From: Bradyrhizobium sp. CB82
Lineage (GTDB): Bacteria > Pseudomonadota > Alphaproteobacteria > Rhizobiales > Xanthobacteraceae
DNA: 64,000 nt
Direction: 5' to 3'
Assembly: GCF_029714405.1 (NCBI RefSeq)
Contig: NZ_CP121650.1
Span: 8,003,001 to 8,067,000, forward strand
Part shown: one piece after another, positions 1 to 9,106 of the stretch
Layout: every line of letters begins with the position of its first letter
Numbering within the stretch: the first letter of the stretch is position 1
Translations under genes and position numbers: made by a program
The notes under the pieces: model-generated
Databases searched by the model: none
Told to the model about the DNA's origin: nothing
The model's input: only the letters and a program-made list of their open reading frames with translations

Positions 1-999
1 TGCCGCCAGCCTTTCCTGCGCCAAAAGGTCTAAGATGGTTGAAATGCCCGCCGCGGTCGTGCTCTGAATGGCACTCAGTTTTCGTCCCGCAACAACTCCG
101 GGATAAACCTTGTTCGCATATGTTTCCTGCACATAACGCGCATCTCGCCAGCCGCAGACTGTAACAAAGATGACGACCACATCCTGCATGGTTGCGGGTA
201 GCGCGTTTTCGAACACATCCTTCAGCATATCGCGACGGTTCTTCAAATTCAGATCGTTTAGTAGCGCCTTGATGATCGCCTGGTGCCCAGGATATCGAAT
301 CGTGCGGTAGTTCATAGTGCGCACCTTGCCTTCCAGCGTCCTTGCCAATGTTCCAAGGCCGCCTGAAGTGTTGAAGGCTTCATAGGTGACACCGTCGAGC
401 GAAAGTTCCTCGCGCTCCTCCATGGCTGGCACGTTCACGAGTTTGCCTTCCACGATGGCTTCGCACGGCTCGATATATTCGTTGATCAGCCCCTCGGTGC
501 TCCAGGTCAGGTTATAGTTCAATGCATTCGACGGATATTGCGGCAGCGCACCGACCCGCATGCGCACACTGTCGAGACTATCGAAGCGGGATGCCAGATC
601 ATTGGCTACGATCGAAATAAAGCCTGGCGCCAAACCGCATTGGGGAATGAATGCGCGATTGGCATTTCGAGCCAGAGCCGCGACTTTATTTGTGGCGGCG
701 ACGTCCTCGGTTAAATCGAGATAGTGCGCATCTGCCTCAAGTGCGGCCTCGGCGACCTGTGTGGTCAGGTGGAAGGGGGCGGCCGAAAGCACTGCAAACT
801 TACCATTGAGCGCGGCCACCAGAGTTGCCTGATTGGTAACATCAAACATCACAGAGGAAATCGCCGGATGGCAGTCGATCGAGGCGAGATGCTCGCCACT
901 GCAGTCGACGATCGTCACCTTGTAATCGCCAGTATCGGCCAGCATCGTTGCAATCGCGACACCGATCTTTCCTGCTCCGAGAACCAGGACTTCTTTCAT
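1..999 (-). CDS. Saccharopine dehydrogenase-family oxidoreductase, 3' end outside window
   Basis: The minus-strand frame is open from the ATG at 999 to the window edge (333 codons, no stop). It starts MKEVLVLGAGKIG, a Rossmann GxGxxG nucleotide-binding motif, and continues with VSAAPFHLTT, then CGLAPGF and a TSGGLGTL segment, as in saccharopine dehydrogenase / lysine 6-dehydrogenase-like proteins. Members use NAD(P) to form or cleave amino-acid adducts in lysine metabolism; the substrate here cannot be told. It is transcribed out of the window and no partner is visible. An aminomutase and a DadA-like oxidase lie at the far end of the window, but no link is shown. Confidence 0.8.
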   Translation of the reverse strand, partial: MKEVLVLGAGKIGVAIATMLADTGDYKVTIVDCSGEHLASIDCHPAISSVMFDVTNQATLVAALNGKFAVLSAAPFHLTTQVAEAALEADAHYLDLTEDVAATNKVAALARNANRAFIPQCGLAPGFISIVANDLASRFDSLDSVRMRVGALPQYPSNALNYNLTWSTEGLINEYIEPCEAIVEGKLVNVPAMEEREELSLDGVTYEAFNTSGGLGTLARTLEGKVRTMNYRTIRYPGHQAIIKALLNDLNLKNRRDMLKDVFENALPATMQDVVVIFVTVCGWRDARYVQETYANKVYPGVVAGRKLSAIQSTTAAGISTILDLLAQERLAA

Positions 1000-1056
1000 G
1001 TTTTCCCGCTTTTTCTGACCTTGAATATCCATGAGTTTAGATCACGATTTGACGAT

Positions 1057-1410
1057 TCATAGCCACAAAAGGCGCAGTTCGGCCCACCTCTTTTGGGGTT
1101 TGACCAATGATATCGACGGTTGGACTGAGTGCTCACATCGCTGACTGACGAAAGACAGAGGACTATTAGCGCTCATGAACGAAACATCCCGCTCGCCGGG
1201 ATACTCGCCAAAACCATGTCCTTGTGGGATAGTGCCCTGCAACGTCGGCTTGAGGCACCAGGCCTCGATCAGCCTGCCATCGACCGAGAAGTGAGCGCTC
1301 GACAGCAGCTTCTTCACCCTGGGCTGCGCCAGCACCGCCCCAGGAACTTGGGCGCGATCTCGCCTTCCGGCAGACGGTCGCGGTTCTCAGTCCGAGCCAT
1401 TGAATCACGG
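1057..1410 (-). pseudogene. IS5-family transposase remnant
   Basis: Read on the minus strand, the pieces RDRLPEGEIAPKFLG and LLSSAHFSVDGRLIEAW match the typical IS5-family DDE transposase block around the first catalytic Asp (SVDGTLIEAW). They lie in different frames, so at least one frameshift separates them. There is no start, no C-terminal half and no recognisable inverted repeat. It is an internal scrap left beside the IS66 remnant. Confidence 0.6.
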
Positions 1411-1522
1411 TCGGCGGTCGCCGGCGAGCGCCTTTTTAAACAACCTGCCAGACCCTCCCAAGGTAAGCCTCCGAGGGGAGACGCCTTGCGGTGGGCTGGC
1501 CTGATGGTTGAGAACTGTACGT

Positions 1523-1920
1523 ATGGACAGCCATACGATCAGTGCGTTGAATCGACTGGAAGTGGTTGATACAGGCCGGCGGCGGCGTTGGTCTGAGGGA
1601 GAGAAAGCGCGGATTGTTTTGGAGAGCCTATCCGAGCCGCGCGCGGCGACAGCCCCGCGATACGGCTTGTCGCGTTCTCTATTGGTGACTTGGCCGAAAA
1701 GCCTTCGCGGGGACGCGAACCAAATCCGATGCTGGCTTGGTCCGGTTGTGGCCGAGGGGGTGCCCGCGCGTCAGTGGCGGCGTCATCGGAGAGCGCGACT
1801 GCCCATTCGACGGAGCGTCGGATCGAGATCGAGCTAACCGGCAGGCGGCGGGTCATTGTTGATGCGGGCGTCGACGTTGAGGTGCTTCGCCGGATCATCG
1901 AGGTTATGGATCGGCGATGA
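1523..1920 (+). pseudogene. tnpA: IS66 TnpA (helix-turn-helix accessory protein), frameshifted
   Basis: The N-terminal part carries [18 protein letters not shown] followed by a helix-turn-helix ([13 protein letters not shown]), typical of IS66 OrfA. The C-terminal part, [21 protein letters not shown]...[11 protein letters not shown], is in a different frame from about 1700 onward, so one frameshift breaks the gene. The stop of the second frame overlaps the tnpB start (ATGA), the usual IS66 arrangement. Confidence 0.75.
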
Positions 1921-2337
1921 TTCCGGTTCCTACGGGAGTTCGGGTGTGGCTGGCGACGGGCCACACTGACATGCGTAAAGGCTTCGCCTCATTGTCACTG
2001 CAGGTGCAAGAGGTGCTGCGCCGCGATCCGCTGAGTGGTCATTTGTTCTGCTTCCGCGAACGCAGAGGCGATCTATTGAAAGTGATCTGGCATGACGGCC
2101 AGGGAGCATGCCTGTTTGCGAAGAAACTCGAGAGAGGTCGTCTTTGTCTGGCCGTCGCTGGCGGACGGCGTGGCGTCGATCTCGCAGGCGCAGATGAGCT
2201 ATCTGTTGTCCGGCATCGACTGGCGCAATCCCCAAGAGTCCTGGCGTCCGACCAGTGGGCTGAGACTTTGTTATTTGAGTTGGGCCGCGAATGTGATTCC
2301 ATTTGGCTATGGACTCCAGCGCCGACCTGCGGCCTGA
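1917..2337 (+). pseudogene. tnpB: IS66 TnpB (Orf2), frameshifted
   Basis: [23 protein letters not shown] is the hallmark N-terminus of IS66 Orf2 proteins. Frame is lost near 2140: the C-terminal motif [13 protein letters not shown] is in the next frame. A typical protein of about 115 residues is therefore split in two. TnpB is a required accessory protein of unknown mechanism in IS66 transposition. Confidence 0.75.
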
Positions 2338-3740
2338 TCTTGCCGCCGCGCATACAATGATCCTGGCCGAGCGCACGGCCAGGCTTGCGGCGGAAGGCAG
2401 GCTTGCTGAAGCGGCCAATGCCCAGGCGAAGCAATCGAGCACCGAAGCGCTGATTGCCCATCTCAAGCTCGAGATCGAGAAGCTACGACGCACGATATAT
2501 GGCGCGCGCTCCGAGCGGTCGGCGCGGCTGCTCGATCAGCTGGAGCTTGAGCTTGAGGAACTCGAGGCGGGCGCGACCGAGGATGAGCTCGCTGCCGAGG
2601 GGGCGGCCGGGAAAACGCAGACAGTGCGTTCGTTTGAGCGCAGGCGACCGGTGCGCCAGCCCTTTCCCGATGATATCGAGCGGGAGCGCGTGGTGCTGCC
2701 GTCCCCGACGCAGTGTCCCTGCTGCGGATCGGCCCGGCTGTCGAAGCTCGGCGAAAGCGTGACCTCGACGCTGGAGAAGATCCCACGCCGGTTCTAGGTG
2801 ATCGACAGGGTCCGGGAGAAGTTCAGTTGTCGGGATTGCGAGGCGATCACGCAGCCGCCAGCGCCGTTCCATGCCACACGCCGGGGCTATATCGGACCCC
2901 AGCTTGTGGCGACGATCCTGTTCGACAAATTTGGCCAGCATCAGCCGCTAAATCGACAGAGCCAGCGCTTCAAATGTGAGGGGATCACCCTCTCGGTCTC
3001 GACGCTGGCGGACCAGGTGGGCGCCGGAGCCTTTGCGGTCAGGCCGATCTTTGAACTGATCGAAGCCTATGTGCTCTCCGCCGACAGGCTCCACGGTGAC
3101 GACACCAAGATACCGATCCTGGCGAAAGGTAAAGCGGATACCGGCCGGATTTGGACCTATGTTCGCGATGATCGGCTATTCGGCGGGCGAGATCCACCGG
3201 CGGCGCTGTTCTACGCCTCACGTGATCGGCGCGGCGAGCATCCCGCGCGGCATCTTCAGAACTTCGCCGGCATCCTGCACGCCGATGCCTATAGCGGGTT
3301 CAACGCTCTCTTCGATCCCGGACGCAAGGCGTTGCCGGCCACGCCCGCCTTCTGTTGGGCACATGGCCGGAGGGCGTTCTTCGAACTTGCCGACATCGCC
3401 CAGAATGCTCGCCGCGGAAGATCGGCGACGGCGATCTCGCCCGTTGCGCTGGAAGCGGTTCGTCCGATTGACCAATCGTTCGAGATCGAGGGCGACATCT
3501 ATGGGTGAGCCCTGAGGAGCGGCTGCAGATCCGCCGGGAGAGAAGCGCGCCACTGCTGACCGAATCTTGAGGCTTGGCTCCGGGCGGAATCTGCCCAGCT
3601 CTCACGTTCGTCCGACGTGATTAAGCCGACCAACTTTCTGCTCAACCGTTGGGAGGGCTTTCCTCGCCTTGTCCCACGACGGACGGAGCTCATCAGGATG
3701 CACAAGGAAAACCCCGAACTCCTCAAGCGGCGGAATCGGT
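2309..3740 (+). pseudogene. tnpC: IS66 TnpC transposase with amber codon and 3' frameshifts
   Basis: The coiled-coil N-terminus (LKLEIEKLRRTIYGARSE), the zinc-binding CPCCG motif and the DDE transposase core (HGDDTKIPIL, HADAYSGFNALF, CWAHGRRAFFEL) are all present in one frame. That frame is interrupted by TAG at 2795-2797, where relatives carry a continuous segment before VIDRVREKFSCRDCE. Past 3508 the C-terminal part (IKPTNFLLNRWEG, ELIRMHKENPELLKRRNR) is in other frames. Confidence 0.8.
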
Positions 3741-3784
3741 GAGCCCTTGTCCGCGGCCTAGTTTAGCCTGGATACCTCCCAAGG

Positions 3785-3875
3785 TACGAACTTGCCCCCC
3801 GCGCATCCCTTCGGCCACCGCAACCGAAATCGTGGCCTTGTGCGCATCCAGACCCCACGAAAATGCTATCGTTCA
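3785..3875 (-). pseudogene. IS110-family transposase, N-terminal scrap
   Basis: Read on the minus strand, this piece gives GLDAHKATISVAVAEG, the conserved first block (with the first catalytic Asp) of IS110-family DEDD transposases. It has no continuation on this strand. The next part of the same protein lies just beside it on the opposite strand. Confidence 0.55.
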
Positions 3876-3929
3876 TCAGGCCCCTTCCCATTCTTGAGGC
3901 TCGGCGCCGGACCATCCGGCGCAACCGTC

Positions 3930-4215
3930 ACCTCAGAGGGCGAACATGGGATCATCCCAATCGCGCCGATCAGATCGCCAAGCTGGCGAAGAAGCTTGGC
4001 AAGCAGATCGGCAGGTAAGTTTTTGCTACAAAGCCGGGTCCCTGCGGATATGACCTGCATCAGCAACAGAAGGGGCTGGGGCACAACTGCATCGTTGTGG
4101 CCCTCTCGCTGATCCCGATGAAGGACGGGAATCGGGTTGAAACCGACCGACGCTACGCGGCGATGCTGGCCAAGCTGCACCGGACCGGCGAGCTGACGGC
4201 GGTGTGGGTAGACAG
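3930..4215 (+). pseudogene. IS110-family transposase, internal scrap
   Basis: The plus strand encodes NRADQIAKLAKKLGKQIG, then after a frame change CYKAGPCGYDLHQQQKGLG and VALSLIPMKDGNRVETDRR, then YAAMLAKLHRTGELTAVWV. These match the second block of the IS110 DEDD domain (EAGPCGYGLHR...KTDRRDA). Frameshifts and the missing C-terminus make it a remnant. Confidence 0.65.
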
Positions 4216-4922
4216 TGAGGCCATAGGCCGTCGGGAAAGTCTACTGCGAAATCGCAGATATTTATCAACTCCTAAACCTCGCCGGCCCTCCGAGACAATT
4301 TGGCCGACCTCGATTGAAGCTAGGCGGATTAAGACGTGCTTGCTCGCTCCCAACTCATCGCGGAAACAGCTGCACAAGCTCGTCACGCTCTGGTCCAGGC
4401 ACGTGGCTCCAGGAAAGGCTCTGTGCGCCGCCTCAATTTCGGCGACGGCATCGCTGGCCGTTGTTTTATAAGCTCTCCGATGGTCTTGCTGGTGATAGGC
4501 GCAGCACCTTTAGCGTCCTATCTTTGTAGCGGATTCGATTCACATTTCGCCGAGCAATCGGTCACTTCGACAGGCAGTTAGAGAAGTGTTTGCAGATGGG
4601 CTTTTTTTGAAGTGGAAATTGCGGCTTTCTCACAGTTGATTGCAGGCTCGAGCTATATCACGCGGGGAGTTTTGTTCCGAACGCCCGCTCTTTTATGATC
4701 AACTGGCCGGCATGCTCTGAGTGATCGAACCACGATTGCCTGTTTATTCCGGGCACTGTACATTCGCAATTACGCTGGAATGCGAAGCATCCGAAGCGAG
4801 TATAGAGCGATAGTTGACCCAGCCCGTTTGACCTTCATACGAATGAGCCTCCGGGTCCTTCGACGCATCTGGTCAGGAACGTTCCGCATTCTTTTGGTCC
4901 CACAAAATCGTTATCGTTGCGC
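4216..4922. other. Intergenic region upstream of luxR
   Basis: I see no supported gene here. It holds short low-quality frames and a dyad, TTCGCA (4763-4768) and TGCGAA (4781-4786) with a 12-base spacer, about 140 bases before the luxR start. That could be a regulator-binding site. Confidence 0.4.
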
Positions 4923-5657
4923 ATGATCATGCATCGCATCTTTCAAAGATACATTGATCTTCTCTCGAGCGCCGAATATGCGGATGCCTTTGCAGAGGCA
5001 ATGGCGATCACCGCGAGCGAGCTTGATCTATCTTGTTTTGCATATCTTGCGGTGCCAAGGCGGCCCGGCAAAAAGGCATTGGTCATATCCACGTATCCGA
5101 ACAACTGGGTCGCGCATTATGTGCGCAGCCACTACGAACGCCTGGATCCCATTATCAAACGTTCGTTAGAGACCACTGACCCGTTTCAATGGGGTTTAGA
5201 CGCACCTTCGAGACCAATCTCTCCGGCGCAAAGGCGATTTCTCGAGGAAGCTAGCGAATTTGGAATTCGGCTAGGTTTTACCCTCCCAATTCATGATGAA
5301 GACGGCTCGGTTGCTGCTCTGACCTTTGCAACTGACCAAAGGCGTCCACAATTCGAAAGGTGCATCGATCTGAATGCCTCTGCTCTTCAGCTGATAGCGA
5401 GATGCTTCCACTGGCAAGTGCGCCGCAAGCTCTTGCATGAACTGACGATCGACGGAATCCGTCTGTCTCCTCGCGAAGTCGAATGTTTGGAATGGGCCGC
5501 AAAGGGCAAAAGCTTTTGGGAAATTGGACGGATCCTCGGCATATCCCACAACACCGTGGCTCATTACTTAAGGAGTGCGAGAGACAAGCTGGGAGTTCGT
5601 AAAGTCGTTCAGGCCGTCGCCCGATTGGCCGCTGCCAAACGAGATGGGCAAGATTGA
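4923..5657 (+). CDS. traR: LuxR/TraR-family quorum-sensing regulator
   Basis: The protein is about 244 residues. Its N-terminal autoinducer-binding domain keeps the acyl-homoserine-lactone contacts: Trp in NNW, Tyr in HYERLDP, Asp-Pro in LDPI, Trp in FQWG. A C-terminal GerE-type helix-turn-helix follows (LSPREVECLEWAAKGKSFWE, then ISHNTVAHYLRSARDKL). It should bind an acyl-homoserine lactone and regulate promoters. The luxI-type gene starts 78 bases downstream and the trb operon is nearby, so a role in ICE transfer is inferred and the traR symbol rests on that context. The start is uncertain: ATG at 4923 or 4929, or TTG at 4917; no strong ribosome site is visible. Confidence 0.88.
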   Translation: MIMHRIFQRYIDLLSSAEYADAFAEAMAITASELDLSCFAYLAVPRRPGKKALVISTYPNNWVAHYVRSHYERLDPIIKRSLETTDPFQWGLDAPSRPISPAQRRFLEEASEFGIRLGFTLPIHDEDGSVAALTFATDQRRPQFERCIDLNASALQLIARCFHWQVRRKLLHELTIDGIRLSPREVECLEWAAKGKSFWEIGRILGISHNTVAHYLRSARDKLGVRKVVQAVARLAAAKRDGQD

Positions 5658-5735
5658 GACTCTGAACCCGCATAGTAATAGGGGATGATGTTGACGCGCA
5701 GCTCCTCCAGAATCTCGTCTCCTTGGGAGGGGACC

Positions 5736-6368
5736 ATGATTCAGCTTATTACGGAGTCATCGTACAGCGCGTTTTCCTGCACGTTAGCATCCATGTATAA
5801 GTTACGCTACCGCGTTTTTAAGCAACGATTGGAGTGGAGCGTTCAGACCTGCGGCGACATGGAAATGGACGATTTCGATGCGCTGCATCCGGCCTATCTC
5901 ATCCAATCCTCTCTTGAGGGTCATGTGGAAGGTTCGGTTCGTCTTTTGCCGACCATGGGACCGACAATGGTGCGCGATACGTTTCCAATGGTTCTTGGGG
6001 GGCTTCCTGCTCCGGCGGACCCGTTGGTCTGGGAGAGTAGCCGGTTCGCAGTTGATGCTTCTCCCCATGCTCCGAAGGGCGAACACGGGCTGGCCAAGTC
6101 GACTTACGAGCTTTTCGCAGGGATGGTCGAATTCGGACTGTCGAGACGCCTCAAGAGCATCGTCACGGTCACCGACGTCCGGATGGAGAGAATCCTGAAA
6201 CGCGCAGGCTGGCCGCTCTGCCGTATCGCCGCTCCCTGCAATATCGGAAACACGCTCGCTGTGGCAGGACACCTGGAGATTTCGGCGGGAGCTCTTCAAA
6301 GGGTACGTGCAGCTGGCGGTCTCGACGGGCTGGTTCTCTGGACACCAGTCTTGTTGGAGGCTGCCTAA
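5736..6368 (+). CDS. traI: LuxI/TraI-family acyl-homoserine-lactone synthase
   Basis: The 210-residue protein has the LuxI invariant residues: Arg and Phe in YRVFKQRLEW, Trp, the Asp cluster DMEMDDFD, Arg in GSVRLLP, and the ESSRFAVD block. It makes an N-acyl-homoserine lactone from S-adenosylmethionine and an acyl carrier, the presumed ligand of the upstream regulator. The ATG at 5736 follows a strong ribosome-binding site (GGGAGGGG at 5725-5732), which argues against the upstream in-frame ATG at 5685. The acyl chain made cannot be read from sequence. The traI symbol is by analogy with rhizobial transfer loci. Confidence 0.92.
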   Translation: MIQLITESSYSAFSCTLASMYKLRYRVFKQRLEWSVQTCGDMEMDDFDALHPAYLIQSSLEGHVEGSVRLLPTMGPTMVRDTFPMVLGGLPAPADPLVWESSRFAVDASPHAPKGEHGLAKSTYELFAGMVEFGLSRRLKSIVTVTDVRMERILKRAGWPLCRIAAPCNIGNTLAVAGHLEISAGALQRVRAAGGLDGLVLWTPVLLEAA

Positions 6369-6640
6369 GTACCCCACTTCCGCCGCCCGACTGAACTCGC
6401 CGAGTCGTATCTCCCACGCCCAACTTGAACGAGAGCGGATTCATCGCGGCTCACGCGCGCGTCCGATTTGCGTTCCCAGAAATCGTAAACCATGCAGTGC
6501 ATCCGGGGAAGACGGAGAAGCACGGGTCGACATGATCGGCAGCAAGCCACAATCGCAAGCAGAAACACAATGATGTTTACCCAACCTGCCGCCCACGCGC
6601 ACCAAGAAATACCATTAAACGAACGCGCAAGGAACGCCAT
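6365..6640 (-). CDS. Small putative membrane protein
   Basis: This 91-residue frame is convergent with luxI and overlaps its stop by four bases. The start has a good ribosome-binding site (AGGAGG four bases before the ATG). Residues 12-35 (WCAWAAGWVNIIVFLLAIVACC) are hydrophobic enough for one membrane helix; the rest is basic and polar. I do not recognise a family, and it may be a chance frame. Confidence 0.35.
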   Translation of the reverse strand: MAFLARSFNGISWCAWAAGWVNIIVFLLAIVACCRSCRPVLLRLPRMHCMVYDFWERKSDARVSRDESALVQVGRGRYDSASSVGRRKWGT

Positions 6641-6730
6641 TCATCCTCCTGGCCACGACTAACCGGCCGGCGACGTTTTCATTTTCCGAGCAACTCCAGT
6701 TGTTTGACTTCTGATTTCCACGGTGCTGCA

Positions 6731-7687
6731 ATGGTGCGACACACAAGCTTCGCCGATCTAAGGGCCGGAATTCGGCGCCTCAATTTGGACCTCGGTCAGC
6801 TTCAGCTGGCACTTGCCGCAGCGGAATATGGGAGCTTTCGCCGAGCTGCCGAATATCTTTCCATAACGCAATCGACACTCAGTCGCTCTATTCAGCTCCT
6901 GGAACATTCAATCGGAATAATCATCTTTGAGCGATCCCATGCCGGGGTTATAGCCACACCCGCTGGACTTGATTTTCTTCGAATCGCGCGCTCAATCCTT
7001 CAACAGATGGATACGCTCGTCGATAGGACGAAGCCTGCCGACCGTAGGGAGTGCGGCCGCTTTGTCATCGGATTCTCCACGTCGCTTACCACCGGTCATC
7101 TCCGTGCGACGCTGCTCGAATACAGTGCGCGATTTCCGCAAGTTGAGCTTGGAATCGTCGAACGATCTCGGCCCCGATTAGCAACCGCGCTCCGCAATGG
7201 CATGGTTGACCTCTATGTTGCAGCAGGTGATTCATTCGAAATCAGGAGCAGAAGTGCTCCCCTCTGGAGCGAGCGGGTCTTTGCTGCTCTTCCTCACGAT
7301 CATCCTCTCGCTCTGCAGGATGGTATCTCATGGACCGATTTGCGTAACCAAATCGTCTTGATGAGCCAATACGACTCCGGACGCGACCTCGAAGCGTTGC
7401 TAAATGCAAAACTCATCATCTCGACGGACTGCCCGCGGATCGAGCACCGCGATGTCAGCCGCGCAGAAATCCAGAACCTCGTTAGTATGGGCCTCGGCAT
7501 CGCCCTCGTGCTGGAATCCGACGTGGACGCCAATTCTTCTGGCTTGGCCTATCGGGAATTGCGCGACGGCGTAGGACCAAGCCGCATCGGCTTTTCCGCG
7601 GTGTGGCGCGATGACAACGAAAATCCAGCTCTGGCCAATTTCCTCAAATTGCTGGCTGAACGCTACCCTTCGTCATCTTTGGAATGA
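6731..7687 (+). CDS. LysR-family transcriptional regulator
   Basis: The protein is about 318 residues, normal for LysR. Its N-terminal winged helix-turn-helix reads LQLALAAAEYGSFRRAAEYLSITQSTLSR, followed by IIIFERSHAGVIATPAG and a periplasmic-binding-like effector domain (FVIGFSTSLTTGHLR, FAALPHDHPLA). It lies at the 3' end of the trb operon on the other strand; its last 25 bases overlap the DUF2274 gene tail to tail. LysR regulators often flank this type of operon, but the target and ligand are unknown. An ATG at 6731 is preferred; a TTG at 6704 is possible. Confidence 0.88.
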   Translation: MVRHTSFADLRAGIRRLNLDLGQLQLALAAAEYGSFRRAAEYLSITQSTLSRSIQLLEHSIGIIIFERSHAGVIATPAGLDFLRIARSILQQMDTLVDRTKPADRRECGRFVIGFSTSLTTGHLRATLLEYSARFPQVELGIVERSRPRLATALRNGMVDLYVAAGDSFEIRSRSAPLWSERVFAALPHDHPLALQDGISWTDLRNQIVLMSQYDSGRDLEALLNAKLIISTDCPRIEHRDVSRAEIQNLVSMGLGIALVLESDVDANSSGLAYRELRDGVGPSRIGFSAVWRDDNENPALANFLKLLAERYPSSSLE

Positions 7688-7902
7688 AGCCGCTTTCGCG
7701 CTCTGGCAAAAGCTCGGTCCGTCGCCATGAAGCGCGCTACCATCGGGCCTATCAGTTTATTGGGGTCGCTGATCTTCTGGCCGGTTTCACGGGAGAGGAT
7801 TTCCGCGTACGAAATCAGATCGCGATGCACAGAAGCAGGCAAGTCGATGGCGATCCGAACAGGCTTGTCATCTGCAATCGTTCCAATCTTCAGTTTGGTC
7901 AT
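7663..7902 (-). CDS. DUF2274-type protein, last gene of trb operon
   Basis: The 79-residue protein starts MTKLKIGTIADDKPVRI and continues with LPASVHRDLISYAEILSRETGQ, typical of the small DUF2274 proteins that follow trbI in rhizobial and sphingomonad conjugation operons. The start at 7902 is one base downstream of the trbI stop and has AGAGGATG upstream; an upstream in-frame start at 7944 would overlap trbI. Function is not established. Confidence 0.75.
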   Translation of the reverse strand: MTKLKIGTIADDKPVRIAIDLPASVHRDLISYAEILSRETGQKISDPNKLIGPMVARFMATDRAFARARKRLHSKDDEG

Positions 7903-7903
7903 G

Positions 7904-9106
7904 TCATCCTCTATACGGTTCGAGCACGAGATCGCGGTTGACAATGACCCGCACTGGAAATCCCGGCCGGATGGTCAATGTCGGCTGAATGTTGAGGTTG
8001 CGCCGAACCACCTGTTGTCCGGCCTGATTAAGGGAATCTCCGGCTCCGCGTCGCAGCGCGGCAATGATGTCACTGTTGGAGCTATTGGCGTCTGCCCCGG
8101 AGTTAACCTCGGTCCCAACGGCGAGCAAAGTCGATAGCGCTGCGGCTCCCAATAGCTCCTTCCAATGGTTGTCGACCTCATCCTCAAGGCCGGCGTAACC
8201 AGCTACATCCGCGCCAGGCTGGCGTTCGAGCACGATGGAACGTCCATTGGGCATGATCAGACGCGTCCAGACGAGGAGCACGCGCGACTGGCCGAACGCG
8301 ACCTGGCTATCGTAGATCCCGATCAGTCGCGCGCCTTGTGGGATCAGCCTGGCCCGGCCGGTCGGAGTGTCAAAGACGTTTTCGGTCACTTGCGCCGTGA
8401 TCTGGCCGGGCAGATCAGAGCGGATTCCGGTGATGAGAGCGGCCGGAATGACCGTTCCTGCCTGGACCACGAAGGGCGATGCTGGCTTGACCAGACGATC
8501 GGGGCTTGTGGTACGCCGATCTACGGCCGCGTTCACGAACGCAAGCTTGCGATCCTGCCCGTTTTGCGCAAATGCTTCATCGGAAGACGTCGTCGGGTTC
8601 GCCGGCGTCTCGCTGGACGGTGTTGTTGCCGCCAATGGGCGGATGTTGATCGTGGCGAACACTTTGCTGGTCCGCGCCGCTTCAGTTTCCTGATTGACGC
8701 GCTGCTGTTCAGCGTCGGCTGCGAGCGAACCGGATTGCGTTTGAGCTTGGGCTGCAAGGATCGGTCGCCCCAGATCGCCGGGCAAGGGCGGTCCGAGCCG
8801 TGGCACATCATGGGGTATTCCGGCATAATCCTTAGGGAGCGTCGAAAGTTGATCGGAAACTGTGTGGTGGTCAGTCGAATAGAGCTCCTCAGACGTGGGG
8901 GTATGCTTTTCAGGTCTTTGCAGCGCCCACAAGACTGCGACGGAGACAACGGCCAGAGCTAGACCGGTGCCAGCAAGTAGCGCCTTCCGGGAGAGGCGCA
9001 TTACGCGCGGCCGTTCGGGGCGCAGCCGCAAGGACTGGGCCACGTCCGCGGGTGCATCTGCTCGGGCCGCCTCACGACCCGCGGGATCTCCGCTGGTATT
9101 GCTCAC
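7904..9106 (-). CDS. trbI: TrbI, VirB10-like type IV secretion protein
   Basis: The 400-residue protein has a cytoplasmic N-terminus, one transmembrane helix (LLAGTGLALAVVSVAVLWAL, about 44-63), a proline-rich periplasmic stretch, and the C-terminal VirB10 beta-barrel domain (FVVQAGTVIPAALITGIRSDLPGQ, GARLIGIYDSQVAFGQ, RIIVNRDLVL-like end). It spans both membranes as the channel scaffold. The start overlaps the trbG stop by four bases (ATGA), so translation is probably coupled. Confidence 0.95.
   Translation of the reverse strand: MSNTSGDPAGREAARADAPADVAQSLRLRPERPRVMRLSRKALLAGTGLALAVVSVAVLWALQRPEKHTPTSEELYSTDHHTVSDQLSTLPKDYAGIPHDVPRLGPPLPGDLGRPILAAQAQTQSGSLAADAEQQRVNQETEAARTSKVFATINIRPLAATTPSSETPANPTTSSDEAFAQNGQDRKLAFVNAAVDRRTTSPDRLVKPASPFVVQAGTVIPAALITGIRSDLPGQITAQVTENVFDTPTGRARLIPQGARLIGIYDSQVAFGQSRVLLVWTRLIMPNGRSIVLERQPGADVAGYAGLEDEVDNHWKELLGAAALSTLLAVGTEVNSGADANSSNSDIIAALRRGAGDSLNQAGQQVVRRNLNIQPTLTIRPGFPVRVIVNRDLVLEPYRG

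Larger units (their letters stand above)
1460..3745 (+). mobile_element. Degenerate IS66-family element (tnpA-tnpB-tnpC)
   Basis: Three consecutive genes in the IS66 order are present, each broken by frameshifts or stops. The run GTAAGCCTCCGAGGGGAGAC near 1464 resembles the GTAAGC start typical of IS66 ends; I did not find a matching right inverted repeat, and the right boundary is only where tnpC similarity ends. The element cannot be active on its own. Confidence 0.75.

Noticed and set aside
4500..4550. Possible tRNA T-arm (GGATTCGATTC)
   Set aside because: No acceptor or anticodon arms can be folded around it.
8165..8962. A 265-codon plus-strand frame
   Set aside because: It lies antisense to trbI, which is supported by family motifs and operon overlap.
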